DNA of 8,530 nucleotides from NCBI GenBank assembly GCA_913773825.1, contig CAJYHH010000766.1, positions 1 to 8,530 of the forward strand. Direction: 5' to 3'. The translations under genes were made by a program, and so were the position numbers. This DNA comes from Candidatus Sericytochromatia bacterium. GTDB taxonomy: Bacteria; Cyanobacteriota; Sericytochromatia; UBA7694. The notes beneath the pieces were generated by a model. That model was not told where the DNA came from and made no database searches. It saw only the letters and a program-made list of their open reading frames with translations. Of this stretch, positions 1-5,654 are shown piece by piece. Each line of letters opens with the position of its first letter. Within the stretch, counting starts at the first letter, position 1.

Positions 1-208
1 TGTTGAAATGGAAGCCTTATGTGCCGTCAGCGCTGCAGCGCTGACGATTTATGACATGTGCAAAAGTCTCGATAAAACCATGAACATAACTGAAATCCGC
101 CTGCTTGAAAAACACGGCGGCAAATCCGGCAGTTTTATTTATCCTTCCCATCTAGACACACATCAAGCCCAAACTGATTCTGTCGAAAGGCCGAGCTCCC
201 ATGCCTGA
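1..208 (+). CDS. moaC: MoaC, cyclic pyranopterin monophosphate synthase (C-terminal part)
   Basis: This is the 3' end of moaC; the gene begins before the window. The enzyme makes cyclic pyranopterin monophosphate from the MoaA product in the first stage of molybdenum cofactor synthesis, in the cytoplasm. The visible 68 residues start VEMEALCAVSAAALTIYD, followed by MCK and, further on, RLLEKHGGKSG. These match the conserved MoaC C-terminus. The two Glu of VEMEA (codons 5-7 and 11-13), the Asp at 53-55 and the Lys at 62-64 correspond to E. coli active-site residues E112, E114, D128 and K131. After GGKSG there is a polar tail of about 25 residues, longer than in E. coli. The stop TGA (206-208) lies inside the next gene, an 8-base overlap suggesting coupled translation. 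The identification is firm. Confidence 0.95.
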   Translation, partial: VEMEALCAVSAAALTIYDMCKSLDKTMNITEIRLLEKHGGKSGSFIYPSHLDTHQAQTDSVERPSSHA

Positions 209-2216
209 TCCCAAGGACCCGATTGTCTTTCAGGACCCTAAAGATCAACTGATGTTTCAGCGGACGGCGCCTGTAATACCAGATGCCGGTATTTACCGCA
301 CCCCCCAATCAGCTAAAGCCAATCGCCAGCCCACTTTACCCATGGTGCGCAGCGGAATTCTCAATGCCCCTGTCGCCCAAAACGCTTATGCCTCATTTGG
401 AATCGAAGGGCTTAAGTCAATTCTGCTGCAGGAACTTGTCAAACTAGACTGGGAGCCTTTACAGGACGAACTGGTTTATTTGGCTGAAGGCGCCAATGAA
501 CATACTGAACTCAAACGCGCTTTACGCGCGACTAAGCTCTTAGCTTTACAATGGTTGGAAGACCCACGCCGTGATGACGCTGACAAACTCAAATGTCAGT
601 ATATCTGTGACTCGATTTCGACCTTTGGCAAAATTGAAATTAAGCCGCCTGACACAGTGGCCTCACAGATGGCCGGAACCGAAGTCCTGTTCCCTTCTAT
701 GGGGCCGCTTGAACCAATCGGAGCAGAAGCTGAGCACGTGCTGAATCCAGGTGCTGGCGTTTTGTTGATTACCGATCTTCAGGGCCATTACGAAAAACTT
801 AAAAACATGCTGTTCTCGATCCAGATGGTAACTGAAAAAGATGACCAACTGCACTGGACAGCTCCTAGAGATCTTTATTTAGTGGTGGTGGGCGATTTAT
901 TTAATAAATCCCCTTATTCTAGTTGGGGAGACAATATTGGCTGGGACAGCTATAAGTTGTTTAAAACCTTACAGCGCTTTATGAAAGTCGCCCCTGACAG
1001 AATTCTGCTCTCGTATGGGGCTTATGATTTAGATTTAGCCATTGGCGCTGCGTTTGACCACCCGGTCAGTGGTCAACTCGGTGAACCCCTGGGTGTTAAT
1101 GCCCAGGCCCAGGCGATCCCTGCTTTACTTAGCTTCATTCACGGCACAGCGGATCCAAGCGCCAGTGATTGTGCCTGGGAACATTTAGCTGAAGCCCATT
1201 GCTGGCTGTTAAAAGAAGATTTTCAGATTCAGGGTTTTCCGATTTTAAGTGTGGCTGACCTTGATGGCAAACCGGATATCACCCCTTTAGTCAGCTTTTA
1301 TGAAGCACTTTATCAGCGTCTGACCCAGCCTCAGCTTGAGCAGCGCCCCCGCAGCATTCAAGATGTTGACGCCATTGCAGCGGGCCTGCTGCCTGAAGCC
1401 AGTGAACAGCTTAATTTACAAAATCTGGCAACATCTTTAGGCCGCAGCTTGCACTATAAAGGCTTGTTAGAAGGCAGTGGTGCGCTGAGCTTTTTGCGTG
1501 AGCAAGTCGCCGGGATGCATGTGCTAAAAGCCGGTGAACTGGAACTGTTTGCGATGCACCCCGAAATTCAGGAAATCAGTCTGGATATGCTCGAAAACCT
1601 GAAACCGCGCGGACTTGAGGCTTGGCAACCGCCAGAGCTTGAAGCCTTTATTCGGGCTTCCAGGGTGCTGCCCCAGCACCGAATTAATCCAGACCGCCTG
1701 TTAACGCTGCTGCATATGCTGAGAATCAGCCGTTTAAACGAATGGCTTGGATTAAGTGAACAGCAGTTTTACCAAAAGCTGGTCCAGTCTCGACAGCTCA
1801 AAACCTGGGTACCGGAGATTTTACCAAAGTCAGATGAAAAAGGCTTTACTGAAGCCTGGCGCAAACTGCGCTGGGATCTGATTAACGAAGACAATACTGG
1901 CATTGCCGGTTATGCCATCAATATGGATGGAATTGCCAGACGCGGTGAGCCTTTAATGCGTAAAATGGCCCAACTCGACGAACGCACCCGCCGTTCATAT
2001 GCCCGAACCTTTATGATGGACCTGCTGCGTGAAGAAATACCCGTGTCGATGAAAATCCAGCAGGACGGGATTGTTATTGATTATCCCGACGAAAACGATC
2101 CCAATATGCGGATTATGCTGTTGATCGATGAAAACGTCGCGATTTATCGGGACCCCAAAGATAATCTGCATATGCCGGTCAAACACGCCGCCTGGATTGA
2201 ATACTTTGGCAGTTAA
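201..2216 (+). CDS. Large protein with a degenerate metallophosphoesterase (ApaH/PPP-like) core
   Basis: This 671-residue, probably cytosolic protein has no signal peptide or membrane segment. ATG 201 is preceded by GAAAGG (185-190). The central part resembles the calcineurin-like ApaH/PPP fold. TDLQGHYEKL (D192, Q194, H196) matches the GDxHGxYxxL motif, and VVGDLFNKSP (D232) matches GDxxDRGP. GAYD (273-276) sits where GNHE/D is expected, so the metal-binding Asn and catalytic His are replaced. H314 (FIHG) and H453 are candidate later ligands, but this is weak. The remaining ~350 residues are mainly helical-looking and not recognised. A decapeptide-like motif recurs at both ends: IVFQDPKDQL near residue 8 and AIYRDPKDNL near 648, with a further DPKD at 3-6. 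The gene overlaps moaC by 8 bases and fabL by about 11. The family guess rests on motif spacing only, and activity is doubtful. It could be a pseudo-enzyme or regulatory phosphoesterase. Confidence 0.6.
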   Translation: MPDPKDPIVFQDPKDQLMFQRTAPVIPDAGIYRTPQSAKANRQPTLPMVRSGILNAPVAQNAYASFGIEGLKSILLQELVKLDWEPLQDELVYLAEGANEHTELKRALRATKLLALQWLEDPRRDDADKLKCQYICDSISTFGKIEIKPPDTVASQMAGTEVLFPSMGPLEPIGAEAEHVLNPGAGVLLITDLQGHYEKLKNMLFSIQMVTEKDDQLHWTAPRDLYLVVVGDLFNKSPYSSWGDNIGWDSYKLFKTLQRFMKVAPDRILLSYGAYDLDLAIGAAFDHPVSGQLGEPLGVNAQAQAIPALLSFIHGTADPSASDCAWEHLAEAHCWLLKEDFQIQGFPILSVADLDGKPDITPLVSFYEALYQRLTQPQLEQRPRSIQDVDAIAAGLLPEASEQLNLQNLATSLGRSLHYKGLLEGSGALSFLREQVAGMHVLKAGELELFAMHPEIQEISLDMLENLKPRGLEAWQPPELEAFIRASRVLPQHRINPDRLLTLLHMLRISRLNEWLGLSEQQFYQKLVQSRQLKTWVPEILPKSDEKGFTEAWRKLRWDLINEDNTGIAGYAINMDGIARRGEPLMRKMAQLDERTRRSYARTFMMDLLREEIPVSMKIQQDGIVIDYPDENDPNMRIMLLIDENVAIYRDPKDNLHMPVKHAAWIEYFGS

Positions 2217-2991
2217 TCCTTTAGCAGCTGAATCCTCACTTGATCTGACAGGTCAGACAGCCCTGATTACAGGCGGTACCCGTGGCATTGGGCGTGCGAT
2301 TGCAGCGCGTTTGGCTGGTCAAGGCGCAACCGTAATCTTAAATTATCTTCGCAATCGTCGCGCAGCAGATGAAACAGCTGAGCTAATCGAAGCCCAGACG
2401 GGCAAACGCCCTATTTTGCTAAAAGCAAATGTTGGCGATCCAGAAAAAGTGGCTGAACTCTTTATTCAAGTAAAAGAACACACTGACCGTCTCGACATGC
2501 TGATTTCCAATGCCGCCTCAGGTGTGTTACGCCCAGCAGTGGAGCTCACAAAGCGCCATCTTGAGTGGAGCATGGAAATTAATGCCTATGCTTTACTCTA
2601 TCTGACTCAGCAGGCCATTGAGATGATGCCTGCCGGCAGCCGAATTTTGGCGATTTCCAGTCAAGGTGCAACTCATGCAATCCCAAACTATGCGGCAGTC
2701 GGGGCCTCAAAAGCCGCCCTTGAAGCTTTAGTTCGTCATTTGTGTTTAGAGCTGGCGCCCCATGGCTTGCGGGTCAATGCCATTTCAGCCGGAGTGGTAG
2801 ATACCGAAGCCCTGACTCATTTTCCCAATCGGGACGAGCTGATTGCCCAGGCCCAAAGTTTAACGCCTGCTGGTCGCCTCGTTACGCCTGAGGACGTAGC
2901 AGATGCGGCGTTGTTTCTTTGTTCTCCTTTAGCAAGCATGATTCAGGGGCAGACCCTGGTAGTCGACGGTGGATATCGAATTCGTTCTTAA
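2206..2991 (+). CDS. fabL: Enoyl-[acyl-carrier-protein] reductase, FabL type (SDR family)
   Basis: This short-chain dehydrogenase of about 261 residues is predicted to reduce enoyl-ACP with NADPH, the last step of the fatty-acid elongation cycle. It has the Rossmann loop TGGTRGIG (residues 22-29), NAASGVLRP after the fourth strand, ISSQG (Ser151/152), and Tyr162 with Lys169 in the spacing Y-x6-K. That spacing marks enoyl reductases, whereas FabG-type enzymes have Y-x3-K. From memory, long stretches match Bacillus FabL, including ANVG, NAASGVLRP, SKAALEAL, HFPNR, TPAGR and GQT-VVDGG. The start is uncertain. An in-frame ATG at 2128 would overlap the upstream gene by 89 bases and add 26 unrelated residues. 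TTG 2206 (or TTG 2197) overlaps by only 11-20 bases and is preceded by a weak GGA (2194-2196), so coupled translation is likely. FabL enzymes are known to be less triclosan-sensitive than FabI. Confidence 0.88.
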   Translation: MAVNPLAAESSLDLTGQTALITGGTRGIGRAIAARLAGQGATVILNYLRNRRAADETAELIEAQTGKRPILLKANVGDPEKVAELFIQVKEHTDRLDMLISNAASGVLRPAVELTKRHLEWSMEINAYALLYLTQQAIEMMPAGSRILAISSQGATHAIPNYAAVGASKAALEALVRHLCLELAPHGLRVNAISAGVVDTEALTHFPNRDELIAQAQSLTPAGRLVTPEDVADAALFLCSPLASMIQGQTLVVDGGYRIRS

Positions 2992-3016
2992 CTATTCTTT
3001 TCAGATTAAAGACATT

Positions 3017-3046
3017 TTTGTCTAAAATGAATTATTTGTCTAAAAT
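3017..3046. repeat. Two direct repeats TTTGTCTAAAAT, 18-bp period
   Basis: TTTGTCTAAAAT occurs at 3017-3028 and again at 3035-3046 in the gap between fabL and the first small secreted-protein gene. A related ATCTAAAATT lies at 3670-3679, ahead of the second member of the array. The spacing and position suggest a regulator-binding site, but no known operator is recognised. The copies also contain -10-like TAAAAT. Confidence 0.4.
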
Positions 3047-3133
3047 CATTTATTGACTCGGTCTTGAGCCTGCATTGATGCCCTTTTGATCTCCAAAATC
3101 CTAAGATGATTTTATAAGCTTCTGCTCATCATC

Positions 3134-3150
3134 AAAGGAGACAAAAAATG
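3134..3150 (+). promoter_or_regulatory. Strong ribosome binding site AAAGGAGA before ATG 3148
   Basis: AAAGGAGACAAAAA directly precedes ATG 3148. Almost the same leader, ATAGGAGACAAAAAA, precedes ATG 4476. The shared AGGAGACAAAAA is an optimal Shine-Dalgarno at good spacing and decides both starts. It also suggests that these two array members arose by duplication including the leader, or are selected for high expression. Confidence 0.75.
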
Positions 3151-3498
3151 AACAAATCACGTTTATTTGCGCTTAGCTTGCTCTTATCAGCAGGGTTAAG
3201 TCTGCCTATTATGGCAGCAGATGGCCCGGAGCCAAATTATCTTGATTTTAACCAGGCCCAGACTCAATCTCAGACCCAGGCTGAAACAGACCGCAACACC
3301 ATGCATATGAACCAGGATCAGACACAGGGCAGCCGGACCGAGCTAAAAGCGCCAGAACCTTTTGCAGATAATAATGACCCTGACGACCCTGAAAAAGCAG
3401 CCTCTGGTGGAAACTTCTGGATTATGATGCCTTTGTTAGTTTTAGGTGTTGCGAGTATGTTTTTACTGTTTCGCAAACCGATGAAAAGCTCAACTTAA
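3148..3498 (+). CDS. Small exported protein, single C-terminal membrane anchor (array member 1)
   Basis: This 116-residue protein of unknown function has a clear export architecture. A signal peptide spans residues 1-23/24, with K3/R5, a hydrophobic core LFALSLLLSAGLSL, and a cleavage site near IMA-A. A Gln/Thr/Asp-rich linker follows, with the repetitive QAQTQSQTQAETD at 36-48 and the acidic NNDPDDPEK at 75-83. A membrane segment starts at F90-W91 and runs to about 108, then a basic tail R109-K110 with P, M, K. Predicted topology is linker outside and tail in the cytoplasm. The gene opens a series of four tandem genes with the same layout. A Rossmann enzyme operon lies upstream, separated by 156 bases. 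No catalytic motif is visible. The tripartite C-terminus recalls sorting signals but lacks an LPXTG or PEP motif. Confidence 0.85.
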   Translation: MNKSRLFALSLLLSAGLSLPIMAADGPEPNYLDFNQAQTQSQTQAETDRNTMHMNQDQTQGSRTELKAPEPFADNNDPDDPEKAASGGNFWIMMPLLVLGVASMFLLFRKPMKSST

Positions 3499-3600
3499 AG
3501 CACTTGTTCTTGATGTTTAAAGCTTTATTTGATTAAAAGATAAGCGTCAAAATAAGGCTGTTTATTTTTCTGATAAACCCATCGGATATTAAGCTTTTGA

Positions 3601-3644
3601 TTCAAACACCATCCTTATAAATGTTTATAAGGATGGTGTTTGAA
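3601..3644. repeat. 44-base near-perfect palindrome, 21-bp stem with TG centre
   Basis: Bases 3601-3621 are an exact reverse complement of 3624-3644, with only TG between them. The arms begin TTCAAACACCATCC and end GGATGGTGTTTGAA. A T4 run (3647-3650) follows two bases after the stem, so it could terminate array member 1 transcripts. A stem of this length and perfection is more than a terminator needs. It lies 47 bases before the next start. Confidence 0.85.
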
Positions 3645-3691
3645 GGTTTTCAGCCATTTTATTAAATTTATCTAAAATTAGTCTGAGGTAA

Positions 3692-4069
3692 ATGACTATA
3701 AAAATCAAAAATAACTTAAGCAAATTTGCACTTCCGCTTTTGATAACAGCCTCGCTTGTCCAGTATCAGGCTTTGGCTCAGGCTGCAACTGCTGATTTTG
3801 AAAACAGCTTTCAAATCAGTCAGTCTCATGTCAATACTGGCGCAAATAGCACAATGAAGGAGAATTCTGGCTCTGCAGGCACTGAGAGAGGATCTGATGT
3901 CAACGTCCCAACAGGCACCACAAGTGGCACAAATCAGGAAAGAACAAGCGATTCAAATTACAGCCGCTCACGGGGGGATCGGGATGATAGGATGCCAGAT
4001 CCAAATCATGATACGACTGGCGTTGATAGCGGCTATCCCCAGGGTTCAAGCATGAACCGCACCCCCTAA
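3692..4069 (+). CDS. Small exported protein, array member 2, N-terminal part before a frameshift
   Basis: This frame encodes 125 residues and stops at TAA 4067-4069 without any membrane anchor. The signal peptide is clear: lysines at 4, 6 and 11, the core FALPLLITASL, and cleavage near ALA-QA-A (about residue 29-31). Its LSKFALPLLITASL resembles VKKLALPLFVAGSI of member 3, which supports paralogy. The rest is Ser/Thr/Asn/Asp-rich and lacks predicted structure, with a charged stretch SRSRGDRDDR at 91-100. The Shine-Dalgarno GAGG (3685-3688) lies only three bases from ATG, weaker than in members 1 and 3. The expected C-terminal anchor is encoded just downstream in the +1 frame. Read across the shift, the protein would be about 193-194 residues. 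As it stands, the short product would be exported and released or degraded. Confidence 0.8.
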   Translation: MTIKIKNNLSKFALPLLITASLVQYQALAQAATADFENSFQISQSHVNTGANSTMKENSGSAGTERGSDVNVPTGTTSGTNQERTSDSNYSRSRGDRDDRMPDPNHDTTGVDSGYPQGSSMNRTP

Positions 4070-4274
4070 TCAACAAAATCATTCAGGTTCCAATCAGTCT
4101 GCTCTGGGATCAACCGATGGTGTGGGCACGATGAGTGACACAACCTCTCTGGATGCCAATGAGGCTGATACATCTAACACTTCAAACTTGATTTTATGGA
4201 TTTCATTTGCTCTGTTAGCAGTTGTGCTGATTGGCTTCTTTGTTGCAACCACTCGTCGTAAAGCAGTAGATTAA
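4056..4274 (+). pseudogene. Array member 2, C-terminal part with membrane anchor in the +1 frame
   Basis: This frame is open from 4056 to TAA 4272-4274 and encodes 72 residues. It carries on the same Asn/Ser/Gln/Thr-rich composition and ends with a membrane segment (LILWISFALLAVVLIGFFVA) followed by TTRRKAVD. The end aligns with member 3 (IVATRRRTTVQ), so it is the missing anchor of the gene starting at 3692. An internal ATG at 4131 has no good Shine-Dalgarno, so independent translation is unlikely. The split may be a recent one-base loss in a C run, a sequencing error, or a programmed shift. Confidence 0.8.
4061..4070 (+). other. +1 frameshift site ACC CCC TAA
   Basis: The first frame ends ACC-CCC-TAA. 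A peptidyl-tRNA on CCC (4064-4066) slipping one base forward would pair with CCT (4065-4067) and continue into AAT-CAA-CAA, the frame of the anchor. Equally, one missing C in the five-C run 4062-4066 explains the break. CCC followed by a stop is a plausible +1 slip site. Confidence 0.6.
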
Positions 4275-4282
4275 ATTTCTAA

Positions 4283-4350
4283 GCCGTGATTCAAAAACCG
4301 CTTGTACTCACGCTGTCATCATGTTGTCCTCACGGCTCATTTTGTTTTTT
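4283..4350 (+). terminator. Possible terminator after array member 2
   Basis: AGCCGTGA (4283-4290) pairs with TCACGGCT (4330-4337), followed by the T-rich run 4340-4350 (TTTTGTTTTTT). The stem is perfect over 8 bp and starts 9 bases after the stop. The 39-base loop is long for a terminator, so the call is tentative. Confidence 0.4.
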
Positions 4351-4379
4351 CTAACGTGAAGATTTTAGCTGGATTTTAT

Positions 4380-4421
4380 TGGGATTAAATGGGATCCAGT
4401 GGCGCTTTAATCCCATTTTTA
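4380..4421 (+). terminator. Rho-independent terminator upstream of array member 3
   Basis: TGGGATTAAA (4380-4389) pairs perfectly with TTTAATCCCA (4406-4415), and five T follow (4416-4420). The 16-base loop holds GGATCC, which may add inner pairing. It lies 106 bases past the stop of member 2 and 55 bases before the start of member 3. It may end the upstream transcript or act as a leader attenuator for member 3. Confidence 0.7.
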
Positions 4422-4475
4422 TTCCTTCTTCCCTATGATTCTGATCAGTTAGCAGCATCGATAGGAGACAAAAAA

Positions 4476-4844
4476 ATGAAAATGAACTTTGTAAAAAAAC
4501 TGGCTCTTCCCCTTTTTGTAGCAGGTAGCATTGGTATGAGCATGCCGTCGGCACAGGCCGAACCGACGATTATTCCTTATCAAATGGCGCAGGCGGATCC
4601 CAACGGCATGGAGCTGCAAAAATCAGATTTAGGTAACGGTGATCGTAACCACAGTGGGGTGGTTGATGAAAAAGATGATGTTGGTGTGCGGAGTTTAGGC
4701 GATAACACCAATGATATGGCTGATGGTAACGACTCAGAAACCAACACCTTTAACGCAACTTTCTGGTTTCTGATGGCCCTGCTGTCAGTTGGGATTGTCG
4801 CCATGATCATTGTGGCAACTCGCCGCCGTACTACGGTTCAATAA
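4476..4844 (+). CDS. Small exported protein with an EF-hand/dockerin-like loop and C-terminal anchor (array member 3)
   Basis: This 122-residue protein is an array paralogue of unknown function. ATG 4476 is chosen over an upstream in-frame ATG at 4389 for two reasons: it has AGGAGA (4463-4468) at good spacing, and it gives a proper signal peptide, MKMNFVKKLALPLFVAGSIG to SAQA (cleavage near residue 28). The earlier start would read through the terminator hairpin. Residues 56-67, DRNHSGVVDEKD, match the 12-position EF-hand/dockerin calcium loop: D1, N3, S5, G6, V8, D9, D12. An acidic linker follows, then a membrane segment from F96-W97 to about T115 and R116-R118. Predicted topology is a calcium-binding ectodomain outside with the tail inside. 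A single loop without a partner is unusual, so binding would be weak or need oligomers. The loop assignment is by motif only. Confidence 0.85.
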   Translation: MKMNFVKKLALPLFVAGSIGMSMPSAQAEPTIIPYQMAQADPNGMELQKSDLGNGDRNHSGVVDEKDDVGVRSLGDNTNDMADGNDSETNTFNATFWFLMALLSVGIVAMIIVATRRRTTVQ

Positions 4845-4879
4845 GAATTTTCTGCCCTAGCGCAAAGACAGCATATAAA

Positions 4880-4907
4880 GAGACTGGGTCTGAGAAGACC
4901 CAGTCTC
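4880..4907. other. Perfect 12-bp hairpin with GAGA tetraloop in the leader of array member 4
   Basis: GAGACTGGGTCT (4880-4891) pairs exactly with AGACCCAGTCTC (4896-4907) around GAGA, a GNRA-type tetraloop. It lies 36 bases after the stop of member 3 and 32 bases before the next ATG. No T run follows on the plus strand (AATCAGACGC), so a canonical terminator is not supported. It may protect the 3' end of the upstream message or control the downstream gene. Confidence 0.75.
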
Positions 4908-4939
4908 AATCAGACGCTCTCGATAAGGGGTTAAACATA

Positions 4940-5302
4940 ATGAATAAACTACAGAAATTTACCCTGCTCGCCAGTATCAGTGGCTTATTACTGGCTGCTC
5001 CGAGTCTGGAACAGGCTTCGTCATTTGGGCTAAACTCCGCTCAGGCCCAGACTATAACAGGCTCAGGTGCAGATACCGGACCCAGCCAAATAGATCAGGG
5101 CATAGGTGGCATGATCCAAACCGACCCCGTCACCGCAGAACAGGCTAAACAACAAGCAGCCTCCCAGCAGATCATAACAGACAGCGATGACGCGGATCCG
5201 GTTGGACCAGGCATTCGCTGGAGTATCCTGGCCGTTTTAGCGCTGGTATTAATGGGCATTGGCATCTACTATGTCAGCATGATGCGTCCCGTTAAAAATT
5301 AA
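4940..5302 (+). CDS. Small exported protein, single C-terminal membrane anchor (array member 4)
   Basis: This 120-residue protein of unknown function is the last of the tandem set and the most divergent. AAGGGG (4925-4930) precedes ATG by nine bases. It has K3/K6, a hydrophobic core LLASISGLLLAA, and likely cleavage after SAQA (residue 36), which makes a rather long signal peptide; an earlier site is possible. The linker is Gln/Ala/Gly-rich with TAEQAKQQAASQQ (65-77) and then acidic DSDDADP (81-87). The membrane segment starts at about I92-R93-W94 and runs to V112, with a tail containing R116 and K119. The Trp at the membrane entry and the short basic tail are shared with members 1-3. A terminator follows 71 bases after the stop, closing the array. 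Confidence 0.85.
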   Translation: MNKLQKFTLLASISGLLLAAPSLEQASSFGLNSAQAQTITGSGADTGPSQIDQGIGGMIQTDPVTAEQAKQQAASQQIITDSDDADPVGPGIRWSILAVLALVLMGIGIYYVSMMRPVKN

Positions 5303-5308
5303 TCCCTA

Positions 5309-5338
5309 TACTCATAATTAATCATAACTACTCATAAC
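5309..5338. repeat. Three tandem 10-bp repeats, consensus TACTCATAAC
   Basis: TACTCATAAT (5309-5318), TAATCATAAC (5319-5328) and TACTCATAAC (5329-5338) follow each other without gaps, starting six bases after the stop of array member 4. The period equals about one helical turn, as in arrays of binding sites, though a simple duplication is also possible. Confidence 0.5.
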
Positions 5339-5372
5339 CTGCCCATATAGGCCCTGGTCATGATCAGATTCG

Positions 5373-5403
5373 AACGCCTGAAACTGTCTGTTTCAGGCGT
5401 TTT
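5373..5403 (+). terminator. Strong Rho-independent terminator of the small-protein array
   Basis: AACGCCTGAAAC (5373-5384) pairs perfectly over 12 bp with GTTTCAGGCGTT (5390-5401) around TGTCT, ending in TTTT (5400-5403). A second short hairpin follows (GCTGCGC 5406-5412 with GCGCAGC 5421-5427) without a T run. Together they probably isolate the array from the lipoprotein gene. Confidence 0.8.
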
Positions 5404-5571
5404 GCGCTGCGCTGATTTTTGCGCAGCTTGACCTATCTATACATCCGACAAGGTCACAAACTGGCTAAATAACCGAAAAGTTATTTTGCTTGTCATTTTC
5501 TTAAATTCAACCGTAATATTATTACCTATGATATATATTTATGACTTATATAAAATATTTTTTCGCATTTA

Positions 5572-5600
5572 TTGACATAGATTCGCATATGGGATAACAT
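5572..5600 (+). promoter_or_regulatory. Sigma-70-type promoter for the lipoprotein gene
   Basis: A consensus -35 box TTGACA (5572-5577) is followed 17 bases later by TAACAT (5595-5600), which keeps the key T, A and T of a -10 box. The predicted transcript start is near 5607, giving a leader of about 48 bases with AAGGA (5641-5645) nine bases before ATG 5655. The AT-rich upstream tract may strengthen it. Confidence 0.6.
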
Positions 5601-5654
5601 GAGTACATAAGGTTAATTAAAAGTTAAATTAAGAGAAAGCAAGGAATAAATCCC

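Larger units (their letters stand above)
5303..5654. other. 352-base gene-free regulatory gap
   Basis: In order, this gap holds the 10-bp tandem repeats, a terminator with an accessory hairpin, an AT-rich stretch (about 5500-5570) that could act as an UP-like or curved region, and a promoter. No credible ORF or RNA gene is seen. Confidence 0.6.

Noticed and set aside
2128..2205. ATG 2128 as the start of fabL
   Set aside because: It would overlap the upstream gene by 89 bases and add residues unlike the SDR N-terminus. The reading is the shadow frame of the upstream gene.
4389..4475. Upstream ATG at 4389 as the start of array member 3
   Set aside because: It lies in the loop-side of a terminator hairpin, has no ribosome site, and would bury the signal peptide behind 29 unrelated residues. 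ATG 4476 has AGGAGA.
4874..4879. TATAAA as a promoter -10 box for array member 4
   Set aside because: No -35 box fits, and transcription would begin inside the 12-bp hairpin.
3148..5302. C-terminal ends as LPXTG or PEP-CTERM sorting signals
   Set aside because: The tripartite layout is similar, but neither the LPXTG nor the PEP motif precedes any of the four membrane segments.
5368..5384. GATTCGAAC resembling a tRNA T-loop
   Set aside because: No acceptor, D or anticodon arms surround it. The bases belong to the terminator stem.
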